DNA of 12,623 nt from Spirochaetaceae bacterium (lineage in GTDB: Bacteria > Spirochaetota > Spirochaetia > Treponematales > Breznakiellaceae). This document shows, in pieces, positions 6,395 to 12,573 of this stretch. Each line of letters starts with the position of its first letter. Position 1 is the stretch's first letter. The stretch spans positions 1 through 12,623 of the forward strand of contig JAIRSQ010000031.1 in assembly GCA_031255395.1 (NCBI GenBank). Direction: 5' to 3'. The notes below the pieces were generated by a model. It was given only the letters and a program-made list of their open reading frames with translations, was not told the origin of the DNA and made no database searches. Made by a program: the position numbers and the translations under genes.

Positions 6395-7765
6395 GTGCGA
6401 AACCAAATACGTTTTTTTTTGCCAATCGCTATTGCCGCGCTGGTTTGCGCGTCCTGCAACAGGAGACCGGGCTGGGGGATGTTGCTATGGGCGTCGGAAG
6501 AACACGGTATACCTTCGGGAACGGTTCTGCCGGTTTACATTAAATCCAACATCGAAAAAGTCTGGGTTGCGGGAATTCCGGCTGAATACCGCAAACCGGG
6601 CGAAAAGAACGCGAAGATAGAAATACCGCTGTCCAAGCTGGAGATTGCCGGGAGCAAACGCGCCGCCCGCAGGCGGGCTGAAGAATTTTCCGAATACGCG
6701 CTGGTTTACGCCGAAACCTTGCAGGATGGGCTTCCCATACGCGACGCGCCTGATAACGGGGCGCGCCGCGTTTACAGACTGCGCTCCGGCGAAATCATCA
6801 AAATTCTTAACCAAGTTGACGGGGTCCCAGCCATCAGCGCGAACGGCGAGCCGCTGGCGGGCGACTGGTTCAGCGTGCTGGCCGAAGACGGGACAACCGG
6901 CTACTGCTTTTCTTACCGGTTAAAATTTTTTGAACATATAAACGGCCCGCTGAATTCCGCCGTCATCCGAACCGCCGAAGAAACGAGCGATACCGAACTG
7001 GAAAACGTGCTTTCAAAGAAATGGGTCGCCGGAATCTACGGCGACATGATCGACAACGGAAACATCGACATTGAGGCTTTTTCAAAACACTGGGGGTTTT
7101 CGCCCGGCGAGGAATCAGGCGTCGCCCATATTTCTTTGCCCGACGCGGATATTTCGTTCCGCTACGACACGATACGTTCCGAAGGCGGCAATTCATGGCT
7201 TTTCGAAGGAGCGCCCTTGTCTATGAAACTGCGCTCTCCTGCGGCTCTTGTCGTGCAGTACGAGGCGGAAGGTGCGCAGGGCGCGTCAAATTCAGCGCGC
7301 GGGACAGAACTTTTTATAAATATGCCCTATTCTCTCGACGATATAATCGCGCGGGAAAAGCTAAGGCGCGAGAGCCTTTTCAACGCGCTCTATATTGAAG
7401 GTCCGGCGTTTTCTAGCGCGAGTTACGGGAGGCTCCGCCTTAACGAGGGGCAGGACTTCCTTTGGGAGGATTTTGAACGGCTGACCCCGGGCGTTATCCC
7501 CGCGTCCGCGCTCGGACGCGGAAAAATAGAGATGGGACTATTCCTGCCGGCTAACCTGGAGTCCCAGTATAGCGGCGCTTTGACCTTCAAATTTAAATCG
7601 ACAAACGGCCAGGATGTGCCAGCCAGCTTCCTTTACACGATAGAAAACGGGAGCAATCAGGGCGGCGTCCGGCTTGAATACATACCGCCCTCCAACATCG
7701 ACGGCAACCGCGTGCTACGGCGCGCCTATTCACCCATGATAATCTACTTCTACCACGCGGGCTGA
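6395..7765 (+). CDS. SH3-domain lipoprotein, probably leaderless
   Basis: The 456-residue product has a signal peptide (charged start, hydrophobic stretch 7-18) ending LVCASC, making Cys21 the likely lipidation site. Residues 103-180 form a bacterial SH3-like domain (LQDGLPIRDAPDNG, YRLRSGEIIKIL, DWFSVLAEDGTTGYCFSY), a fold usually linked to cell-wall or peptide binding. Residues 195-456 are a large beta-rich region that I do not recognise; it includes VAGIYGDMIDNGNIDI and a C-terminal LRRAYSPMIIYFY. Treponemes carry similar SH3 lipoproteins of unknown role. The GTG at 6395 is chosen because the signal peptide begins right there, and no ribosome site precedes it: the space is filled by the promoter -10 box. 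Codons 6-9 contain nine T residues in a row (6412-6420). The gene ends 11 bases before a convergent gene. Confidence 0.85.
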   Translation: MRNQIRFFLPIAIAALVCASCNRRPGWGMLLWASEEHGIPSGTVLPVYIKSNIEKVWVAGIPAEYRKPGEKNAKIEIPLSKLEIAGSKRAARRRAEEFSEYALVYAETLQDGLPIRDAPDNGARRVYRLRSGEIIKILNQVDGVPAISANGEPLAGDWFSVLAEDGTTGYCFSYRLKFFEHINGPLNSAVIRTAEETSDTELENVLSKKWVAGIYGDMIDNGNIDIEAFSKHWGFSPGEESGVAHISLPDADISFRYDTIRSEGGNSWLFEGAPLSMKLRSPAALVVQYEAEGAQGASNSARGTELFINMPYSLDDIIAREKLRRESLFNALYIEGPAFSSASYGRLRLNEGQDFLWEDFERLTPGVIPASALGRGKIEMGLFLPANLESQYSGALTFKFKSTNGQDVPASFLYTIENGSNQGGVRLEYIPPSNIDGNRVLRRAYSPMIIYFYHAG

Positions 7766-7771
7766 CCCGCG
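7756..7771. other. GC hairpin holding the SH3 lipoprotein stop codon in its loop
   Basis: CGCGGG (7756-7761) and CCCGCG (7766-7771) are perfectly complementary around CTGA, where TGA is the stop codon. The hairpin fills the 11-base gap between two convergent genes and may slow polymerase from both sides, but neither strand has a T run directly after it, so it is not a standard terminator. Confidence 0.4.
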
Positions 7772-7776
7772 CCCCG

Positions 7777-8169
7777 TTACAGGTTTATTTCTTTTTCATT
7801 CCCCTGCATATCGTTGAACACAGCCAGGGCTTTTTCAAAATACAGTATCTCGAAGATTCCGTCGTCAATCTTGTACATATTTTTCAGCATCGGGGCGGCG
7901 TTAAAAGCCTTTTCTTTCGCTTCCAGTTCCGGGCAGACTTCGACCGTGCCGGCGACCCGCAGCCATTTGTTCCCGTTTGAGGCGCAAATCTCGGCTTTGT
8001 TATTCGCTTTGATCTGGGCAAACAGCTTCTTTTTGTTGTTGGTGCACATGCACAGCTTGCCCTTGTACTCGAAAGCGACGCCCATGGGCCGCACGCGCGG
8101 CTGCCCGCCTTCGTCCGTAGCCAAAAAGAATTGCTTGCATTCGGCTAAAAAATCTAAAATCTCTTTCAT
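7777..8169 (-). CDS. Pyridoxamine 5'-phosphate oxidase-fold (flavin-binding) family protein
   Basis: The 130-residue product is a single split-barrel domain of the PNPOx-like group, small dimeric proteins that bind FMN or related flavins. Visible marks are FLAECKQFFLATDEGGQPRV (8-27, with the early beta strands), RPMGVAFEYKGKLCMCTNNKKK (27-48), a NKAEICASNGNKWLRVAGTVEV stretch (57-78), and a C-terminal FEILYFEKALAVF. It lacks the features of true PdxH, so it is better called a general flavin-nucleotide-binding or nitroreductase-like protein; substrate unknown. The ATG is preceded by GGGAG (minus, about 8181-8177). It is transcribed divergently from the DUF3343 gene, sharing an 87-base upstream region that also holds an imperfect GGCGG/CCGCC stem. 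Confidence 0.85.
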   Translation of the reverse strand: MKEILDFLAECKQFFLATDEGGQPRVRPMGVAFEYKGKLCMCTNNKKKLFAQIKANNKAEICASNGNKWLRVAGTVEVCPELEAKEKAFNAAPMLKNMYKIDDGIFEILYFEKALAVFNDMQGNEKEINL

Positions 8170-8221
8170 CTTGTTCTCCCGTTCTCCTGCATACGGGCGG
8201 CCCAGCTTCGGTCCGCCGCCT

Positions 8222-8249
8222 TTATCATATTGGCGCGTTAGCGGATAAT
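8222..8249 (+). promoter_or_regulatory. Candidate promoter of the DUF3343 gene
   Basis: TTATCA (8222-8227), 16 bases, GATAAT (8244-8249). The -10 box matches five of six bases and the -35 four of six. The expected start of transcription (8256-8257) falls on the ATG at 8257, a second candidate leaderless arrangement. Confidence 0.45.
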
Positions 8250-8256
8250 CAAGCGT

Positions 8257-8637
8257 ATGGAAGAGCGACCTGCAATGGCAGAGGAACGCTCCGCGTCGAA
8301 GGCTGAAAGCTTACTCTGCTTCGAGAGCGCCTCGCAGGCTGTCATGGCGGAGCAGGCGCTTCTTGAGAACGCGTTTGATGTGCGGATCATGCCTAAACCG
8401 TCAGCTATAGGGGCAGGATGCGGTTTTTGCCTTAGGTTTTCGCCGGACGACCTGGAAAAGGCCGTAGCGTTCCTGTCGGAACGCGGAATCATTGCCGGCG
8501 AAACCTATTTGATGAAGGAAGCGGACGGGAAAATGACGTACTGCAAAGAAAACGGAACGTTGCCGGAAAACGCTCCCGGCAAAACCTTGGGCGAACTTTC
8601 CGACACGACCTCACGGGACAAGCACGACCTTCAATAG
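8257..8637 (+). CDS. DUF3343 (putative Se/S carrier-like) protein
   Basis: The 126-residue product matches DUF3343, small proteins of uncertain role proposed to carry sulfur or selenium. The pattern is a short first strand CFESASQAVMAEQALLENAFDVRIMP (21-46), PKPSAIGAGCGFCLRFSPDDL with the conserved Cys-Gly, and a second helix/strand AVAFLSERGI. The cysteines at Cys55 and Cys58 (GCGFC) form a close pair that could be the carrier site. Family members are usually about 80-90 residues, so the roughly 40-residue tail (MKEADGKMTYCKENG onward) is extra. Two starts are possible: ATG 8257 (no ribosome site, but placed at the predicted transcript start) and ATG 8275 (GGAAGAG nine bases upstream). The last 27 bases overlap the convergent dehydrogenase gene. 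Confidence 0.8.
   Translation: MEERPAMAEERSASKAESLLCFESASQAVMAEQALLENAFDVRIMPKPSAIGAGCGFCLRFSPDDLEKAVAFLSERGIIAGETYLMKEADGKMTYCKENGTLPENAPGKTLGELSDTTSRDKHDLQ
8548..8582 (-). terminator. Possible terminator of the dehydrogenase gene, inside the DUF3343 frame
   Basis: On the minus strand TTGCCGG (8582-8576) pairs perfectly with CCGGCAA (8566-8560) around a nine-base loop, and a U-rich but interrupted tail (CGTTCCGTTTTC) follows. It starts 28 bases after the dehydrogenase stop codon. The tail is imperfect. Confidence 0.4.
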
Positions 8638-9636
8638 GCCGCCCTCGCGCCTGTAAAGTCTGTCGAACCATATCTGGCCGTCGCACAACGGCGCCGTCGC
8701 GCTAATAAGGCTTTTAACGTCTATTTTTTTTCTCGCCATAAGGCCAAGAACGATAGGGTACTCGCCCGCTATCGCGCATGAGCCCTGAAGCCTTATCTGG
8801 CGGGTTACGACGCTCTGGAGCGGCAATTCCGCCGTCGGGCTCGCATTGCCTATCAGCGTTACCGAGCCGCCCTTGCGTGCAATCGCGACGGCGGTTTGCA
8901 CCGAAGCGGAAACTCCAGCGGCCTCGAACGCGCAATCTGCGCCGCCGTTTCCAACGGCGCGTCGCGCTTCTTCGACGGATTCAGGCGAAAACGCCGAGTC
9001 CGCGCCCGCCGCAAGCGCCGCCTTGCGGCGGGCGGAGTCCGTGTCCAGCGCTATCACGCGCCCCGAAAACGAGGCTCGCAGTATCTTTATTAAGAGGAGC
9101 CCGATGACGCCCGTCCCGACGACGGCGGCCGTATCGCCAAGGCCGATGCCGGACAGGCGGACGGCGTGAGCCGCTACCGCGGCCGGCTCTGCCAGAGCCG
9201 CTTCTTCGTAAGACAGGCCGTCCGGCAGCGGATAACAGACGCGCTCCGGCACGACAACGTATTCGGCAAACGCGCCGTCCTTCCGGTACTCGTCGCAGGA
9301 AACACCCAAAACAACGCGGTTGTCGCAGAGATTCGCCTGCCCGTTTCGGCAAAAATAACATTCGCCGCAGTAAACCGTCGAATCAAACGTAATGCGATCG
9401 CCTTTTTTGAAGGCTGTTACCGCGCTGCCGGTACCGGCAACCTCGCCCGCCGCCTCGTGCCCCATTATGACGGGCGGTTTGCGCCTTCCGGTCGAGCCGT
9501 CAAAGCCGCGCGCGTCAGAACCGCAGACGGCGGCGGCCTTGACCCTTAACAGCACATCTCCCGGATCGGCGATTTTCGGATCTTCAACATCCGTATAAAC
9601 TAGTTTTTTGTACTCGTTCATCACAAGCGCTTTCAT
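8611..9636 (-). CDS. Zinc-dependent medium-chain alcohol/polyol dehydrogenase
   Basis: The 341-residue product is a full medium-chain dehydrogenase of the sorbitol, threonine and galactitol-1-phosphate dehydrogenase group, cytosolic enzymes oxidising secondary alcohols with NAD(P). Catalytic zinc ligands appear as Cys38 (VCGSD), His60-Glu61 (GHEAAGEV) and Glu150 (AEPAAVAAHAV). The structural zinc site is Cys90, Cys93, Cys96 and Cys104 (YCGECYFCRNGQANLC). The Rossmann loop is GTGVIG (174-179), and Asp198 at the end of the next strand suggests NAD rather than NADP. The substrate cannot be told from sequence; the overall look (galactitol-1-phosphate dehydrogenase-like) is only suggestive. The ATG is preceded by GGAGAG. 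It has its own promoter, divergent from the tRNA-Leu promoter, and no sugar-transport or kinase gene is beside it to point to a pathway. An eight-A run lies in the KK codons of ARKKID (about 8731-8724). Confidence 0.92.
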   Translation of the reverse strand: MKALVMNEYKKLVYTDVEDPKIADPGDVLLRVKAAAVCGSDARGFDGSTGRRKPPVIMGHEAAGEVAGTGSAVTAFKKGDRITFDSTVYCGECYFCRNGQANLCDNRVVLGVSCDEYRKDGAFAEYVVVPERVCYPLPDGLSYEEAALAEPAAVAAHAVRLSGIGLGDTAAVVGTGVIGLLLIKILRASFSGRVIALDTDSARRKAALAAGADSAFSPESVEEARRAVGNGGADCAFEAAGVSASVQTAVAIARKGGSVTLIGNASPTAELPLQSVVTRQIRLQGSCAIAGEYPIVLGLMARKKIDVKSLISATAPLCDGQIWFDRLYRREGGLLKVVLVP

Positions 9637-9659
9637 AAACTCTCTCCGTTGGAATTTAC

Positions 9660-9688
9660 AGTATACAACGCCGCCCCGCCCGCGTCAT
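9660..9688 (-). promoter_or_regulatory. Promoter of the dehydrogenase gene
   Basis: On the minus strand ATGACG (9688-9683), 17 bases, TATACT (9665-9660). The -35 matches four of six bases and the -10 five of six. The start would be near 9653, leaving a leader with the ribosome site. It lies back to back with the tRNA-Leu promoter, 10 bases away. Confidence 0.55.
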
Positions 9689-9698
9689 TCCGTCCGCA

Positions 9699-9727
9699 TT
9701 GACGGGTTTGACGAAAACAAATAGACT
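9699..9727 (+). promoter_or_regulatory. Promoter of tRNA-Leu and probably the lolA-rodZ-dapBA unit
   Basis: TTGACG (9699-9704), 17 bases, TAGACT (9722-9727). The start of transcription would be about 9734, three bases before the mature tRNA. No terminator lies between the tRNA and lolA, so transcription may continue into the protein genes. Confidence 0.6.
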
Positions 9728-9736
9728 GCTATCAGG

Positions 9737-9819
9737 GCCGAGGTGGTGGAATGGCAGACACCGGGGACTTAAAATCCCCTGGCCGCAAGGCCGTGTGAGT
9801 TCAAATCTCATCCTCGGCA
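9737..9819 (+). tRNA. tRNA-Leu (anticodon UAA)
   Basis: The acceptor arm GCCGAGG (9737-9743) pairs with CCTCGGC (9812-9818), with A9819 as discriminator. The anticodon stem GGGGA/TCCCC (9763-9767, 9775-9779) encloses loop CTTAAAA, giving anticodon TAA (9770-9772), which reads UUA. A long variable arm GGCC-GCAA-GGCC (class II, as in leucine tRNA) precedes the T arm GTGAG-TTCAAAT-CTCAT. The 3' CCA is not encoded (ACA follows), so it must be added after transcription. Confidence 0.97.
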
Positions 9820-9851
9820 ACAGGTTCAAAGCCGCTATTAAAGGGGATTAT

Positions 9852-10550
9852 GTGAAAAAATATATTTTCATCGTTCAATTTTGCGCGTCATTTTGCGCGC
9901 AACTTTGCGCAACGGCGGCGGTCTTGAGCGCGCAACAGATAGTTACCGCCGAAAGATTCCTTGAAAACGTTTCGGACAAGTACGCGAGTTTTAACGATTA
10001 CGAGGCGCGGATAGCTATCCGTTCAGGAAACGCTGCGATGCGCGGGACGGTCGTTCATAAAACGCCGAATTTTCTGCGTATTGATTTTACGACGCCGGCG
10101 GAGCAGGTTATCGTGTTTGACGGCGATATGCTGACGGTTTATCTTCCTGAATACAGTGCCATACTTAACCAAAACGTAAGCTCAAGCCGCGTCGGCGGAG
10201 CAAATCTTGTGACGGCGCGCGGGCTTTTGCTGTTGCGCAGAAATTTCGCGGCGGCCTTTGTCACGGGACCCGCGCCCGTGCCGCTTGACGAAAATTCCCG
10301 CGAACGGGTAGTAAAGTTGCGCCTTACGCGGCGTTACGGCTCTGAAGGCTTTCGGGAAATAATTCTTAACGTCGATCCGTCGACACTGTTGATACGTCGC
10401 ATTGAGGGAACGACTATCGCGGACGGCCGCGTTCAATTTGATTTTTCAGATATCAGGACCAATCAGGGAATTTCCGAGCGGCGGTTCATTTACGATTCCC
10501 CCGCGTCCGCAAACCGTTACAACGATTTCCTGTTTAGGGACACGGAGTAG
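9852..10550 (+). CDS. lolA: LolA-like outer-membrane lipoprotein carrier (periplasmic chaperone)
   Basis: LolA carries lipoproteins across the periplasm from the LolCDE transporter to the outer membrane. The 232-residue product has a signal peptide (1-27, ending AVLSA before QQIV). The mature part shows the LolA pattern: [22 protein letters not shown] (33-54), the barrel segment [41 protein letters not shown] (about 65-105), and the later [20 protein letters not shown] and [18 protein letters not shown] at 9852 is chosen because AGGGG (9842-9846) precedes it by five bases and the signal peptide starts there; longer readings would run through the tRNA. LolA-like folds also occur in other periplasmic proteins, so the exact cargo is inferred. 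It starts 32 bases after the tRNA and leads the downstream protein genes. Confidence 0.85.
   Translation: MKKYIFIVQFCASFCAQLCATAAVLSAQQIVTAERFLENVSDKYASFNDYEARIAIRSGNAAMRGTVVHKTPNFLRIDFTTPAEQVIVFDGDMLTVYLPEYSAILNQNVSSSRVGGANLVTARGLLLLRRNFAAAFVTGPAPVPLDENSRERVVKLRLTRRYGSEGFREIILNVDPSTLLIRRIEGTTIADGRVQFDFSDIRTNQGISERRFIYDSPASANRYNDFLFRDTE
9879..9914 (+). repeat. Three tandem 12-base repeats in the lolA signal-peptide region
   Basis: TTTTGCGCGTCA (9879-9890), TTTTGCGCGCAA (9891-9902) and CTTTGCGCAACG (9903-9914) are degenerate tandem copies in frame. They encode Phe-Cys-Ala-Ser, Phe-Cys-Ala-Gln and Leu-Cys-Ala-Thr in the hydrophobic core. Confidence 0.65.
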
Positions 10551-10574
10551 CGGCGGGCAGGCATGGAGATTACT

Positions 10575-10646
10575 ATGCGTATGATTGACAAGGCGCGTTG
10601 CGGCGCGGCAATGCCGCGGGCGGCATTGGGAAAAGGCGCAAACTGA
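10575..10646 (+). CDS. Putative 23-residue leader peptide coupled to the rodZ-like gene
   Basis: A short ORF MRMIDKARCGAAMPRAALGK then GAN and TGA lies between lolA and the rodZ-like gene. Its ATG follows TGGAG (10564-10568) by six bases, a better ribosome site than the one before the next gene. Its TGA (10644-10646) shares one base with the rodZ ATG (10646-10648), the classic TGATG stop-start coupling. An upstream in-frame ATG at 10563 lies inside this layout. The frame runs over the hairpin region 10605-10628, so ribosomes here would melt it. The peptide resembles nothing I know and could be a regulatory leader or chance. Confidence 0.45.
   Translation: MRMIDKARCGAAMPRAALGKGAN
10605..10628 (+). 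other. Mutually exclusive hairpins in the leader before the rodZ-like gene
   Basis: GCGGCA (10605-10610) pairs with TGCCGC (10612-10617), and the same central arm can pair instead, as CAATGCCGC (10609-10617), with GCGGCATTG (10620-10628). The nine-pair second option has a two-base centre, so its outer pairs form a more realistic loop. The alternatives share one arm and lie 17-40 bases before the rodZ start, inside the leader ORF. Confidence 0.45.
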
Positions 10647-11743
10647 TGAAAAACTTGGGCGAACAGTTAAGAATTGGACGCGAAAACAAGGGGCTTTCGC
10701 TGAATGACGTTTCCCGCGAGATAAACATAGCCCAAAAGTATCTTGTGGCGCTCGAAACCGAGGATTTCTCGCAGTTTCCGGCAGAAACCTACTTGCAAGG
10801 CTTCCTAAAAAACTATTGCGAATACTTGGGCCTTGACGTTAAGGAAATTTTATCCCTGTACCGACTCTGCAGGATAGAGGAACAGCCTGTCCCCATCGAA
10901 CAGCTTCTTCATAAGCCGGTCAATGTTCAACGAATAGTTGTTACGTCCCTGATAGCGGTTGCCGTCCTTGCGCTAGGGGCCGGGGCGGTTTATTACTTTC
11001 GTTTCATGCCGAAAAAAGAACAGCCCGCGGAGTATGTGGAACGCGTTCCGGCTGAATACCCGCTGACCGAAGGCGTTCTTGAAAAACGTTTTTTTGTAGG
11101 CGATAAGCTGATAGTCCCGCTGGACGGCAATGATTACAGGGTAACGGTGAGCGGCATCGGGGACGCGATAACGCTGGCCGCGCCGGGAAAAAACATAACA
11201 ATAGATCTGAATAGCAACGCGGCGGCGGACATAAACGATGACGGCTTTGCCGAACTGCATATAAGCGCCATTGACTATGTTCAAAACCGCCCTGAAACAG
11301 GCGCCTTGATGAGGTTCGATATTATGAGTACGGCGTTGGCAGCCGAACAGCCTCCGGCGGGCACTGAAGCCGGGAATATCCCTGTCGCGAACCCGGGAGC
11401 GGCTACCCAAGTCATTTTTAACAACGCAAGCCCGTACCCGTTTACGCTCAGGGTCGTGTTTAACGGCTATTGTATGTTCCGCTGGGAAATTCTGCGCGAG
11501 GCGAATAGGCAGAACAGGACGGAACGTTACTTCCTAAAAGGCGAAGAGCAGACCATAACCGCCCAAAACGGAGTGCGCGTATGGATTTCTAACGCGTCCG
11601 CAGTCAAGATGTGGGTAATAGGCGGCGGCAATAACGTTCCGCTTGAAGCCGGCAGCGCGGGCGAGATTGTTGTCGAAGACATATACTGGATCCGCGACGA
11701 TGACGGCCGTTACAAGCTGATACAAGCGCGGCTTGAAACCTAG
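10646..11743 (+). CDS. rodZ: RodZ-like membrane protein (HTH_25, one TM segment, DUF4115-type C-terminus)
   Basis: RodZ links the MreB cytoskeleton to the cell-wall elongation machinery and helps set cell shape. The 365-residue product starts with a cytoplasmic HTH domain (1-75): LGEQLRIGRENKGLSLNDVSREINI, then YLVALETEDFSQFPAETYLQGFLKNYCEYLGLD, the standard RodZ pattern. A transmembrane segment (about 96-118, VVTSLIAVAVLALGAGAVYY) follows, then a periplasmic part with a beta domain (130-230) and a C-terminal DUF4115-type domain (255-343: ASPYPFTLRVVFNGYCMFRW...YFLKGEEQTI...VRVWISNASAVKMWV). The start at 10646 fits the HTH family start; a longer reading from a TTG at 10598 has no support. The acidic loop DINDDGFAEL (195-204) resembles a calcium-binding loop. 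Middle and C-terminal parts are less certain than the HTH. Confidence 0.85.
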   Translation: MKNLGEQLRIGRENKGLSLNDVSREINIAQKYLVALETEDFSQFPAETYLQGFLKNYCEYLGLDVKEILSLYRLCRIEEQPVPIEQLLHKPVNVQRIVVTSLIAVAVLALGAGAVYYFRFMPKKEQPAEYVERVPAEYPLTEGVLEKRFFVGDKLIVPLDGNDYRVTVSGIGDAITLAAPGKNITIDLNSNAAADINDDGFAELHISAIDYVQNRPETGALMRFDIMSTALAAEQPPAGTEAGNIPVANPGAATQVIFNNASPYPFTLRVVFNGYCMFRWEILREANRQNRTERYFLKGEEQTITAQNGVRVWISNASAVKMWVIGGGNNVPLEAGSAGEIVVEDIYWIRDDDGRYKLIQARLET

Positions 11744-11778
11744 CGCGAGCGCGAACATAAGGATACGGGGGGCGCGGA

Positions 11779-12573
11779 TTGAAGATAATTTTAAGCGGCT
11801 ACGGCAAGATGGGGCGGCTGATAGAACAACGCGCCATGGAAAGAGGGCACGAGATAATCGCCGTGATAGACCCCGCCGTTAAAAAAACGGCGGGAGGCGC
11901 AAATGCCTTTGCCACGATTGCCGACTTTGGGAAACAGAGCGGCGGAAAATGCGGCGGCGGCACTGTCGCGATAGACTTTACCCGCCCGGACGTGGCAGCA
12001 GATAACATAACCGCCTTTGCCGAGATGAGGATTCCGGTTGTTACCGGCACGACAGGCTGGTACGACAGACTTGACGAGGTGGGCGCGTTCGTCAATAGCC
12101 GCAAGAGCGCGCTCTTGTGGGCATCAAACTTTTCGATAGGCGTGAACCTGTTTTACCGTATCGCCGCATACTGCGCCCGGCTCATCGACGCTTACGGCGA
12201 ATACGATGCCGCCGGCTACGAGATACACCACAACCAAAAGGCGGACAGTCCGTCCGGCACGGCAAAAACACTTGCCGAGACGGTGTTAAAAAATATGAAA
12301 CGCAAGACAGCGGCCGTGTGGGACAAACTTGACCGTCCGCCCGCGCCGCATGAAATACATTTTTCGAGCCTGCGCGTAGGCGCGGTGCCGGGCGTACACG
12401 CGCTCGTGTTCGACAGCGGCGCGGACACCATCGAAATAAAGCACAGCGTACGGAACCGAGACGGCCTTGTGTCGGGCGCGATAGACGCGGCGCAATGGCT
12501 CGTCAAGGCTGTGGAGGCAGGCAGGCACGGCGTTTTTACGCTGGATGACATTTTGGGGGAGGTCAACGAATGA
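11779..12573 (+). CDS. dapB: 4-hydroxy-tetrahydrodipicolinate reductase DapB
   Basis: DapB performs the second step of the diaminopimelate/lysine branch, NAD(P)H reduction of hydroxy-tetrahydrodipicolinate; diaminopimelate or lysine feeds the peptidoglycan cross-link. The 264-residue product has the GYGKMG nucleotide loop (7-12), GTTGW (90-94), ASNFSIGVN (115-123) and the catalytic stretch YEIHHNQKADSPSGTA (147-162), where His150-His151 and Lys154 match the active-site His and Lys of DapB. A TTG start is used, with a G-rich ribosome region upstream and no better in-frame start. It lies 35 bases after the rodZ-like gene, and its stop overlaps the dapA ATG (ATGA), so the two are translationally coupled. 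A perfect nine-pair hairpin with a five-A loop is embedded at 11872-11894. Confidence 0.95.
   Translation: MKIILSGYGKMGRLIEQRAMERGHEIIAVIDPAVKKTAGGANAFATIADFGKQSGGKCGGGTVAIDFTRPDVAADNITAFAEMRIPVVTGTTGWYDRLDEVGAFVNSRKSALLWASNFSIGVNLFYRIAAYCARLIDAYGEYDAAGYEIHHNQKADSPSGTAKTLAETVLKNMKRKTAAVWDKLDRPPAPHEIHFSSLRVGAVPGVHALVFDSGADTIEIKHSVRNRDGLVSGAIDAAQWLVKAVEAGRHGVFTLDDILGEVNE

Noticed and set aside
8724..8731. Eight T residues on the plus strand as a terminator for DUF3343
   Set aside because: No stable hairpin directly precedes them; they are the complement of AAA codons in the dehydrogenase gene.
9166..9549. 127-codon plus-strand frame opposite the dehydrogenase
   Set aside because: The minus strand holds all zinc and nucleotide-binding motifs; the plus frame has none.
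9699..9851. N-terminal extension of lolA from an upstream start
   Set aside because: That stretch is the promoter and tRNA-Leu gene, and the GTG at 9852 has its own ribosome site and signal peptide.
10598..10645. 16-residue extension of the rodZ-like protein from a TTG
   Set aside because: The HTH family starts at the ATG at 10646, and the extension crosses hairpins without a ribosome site.
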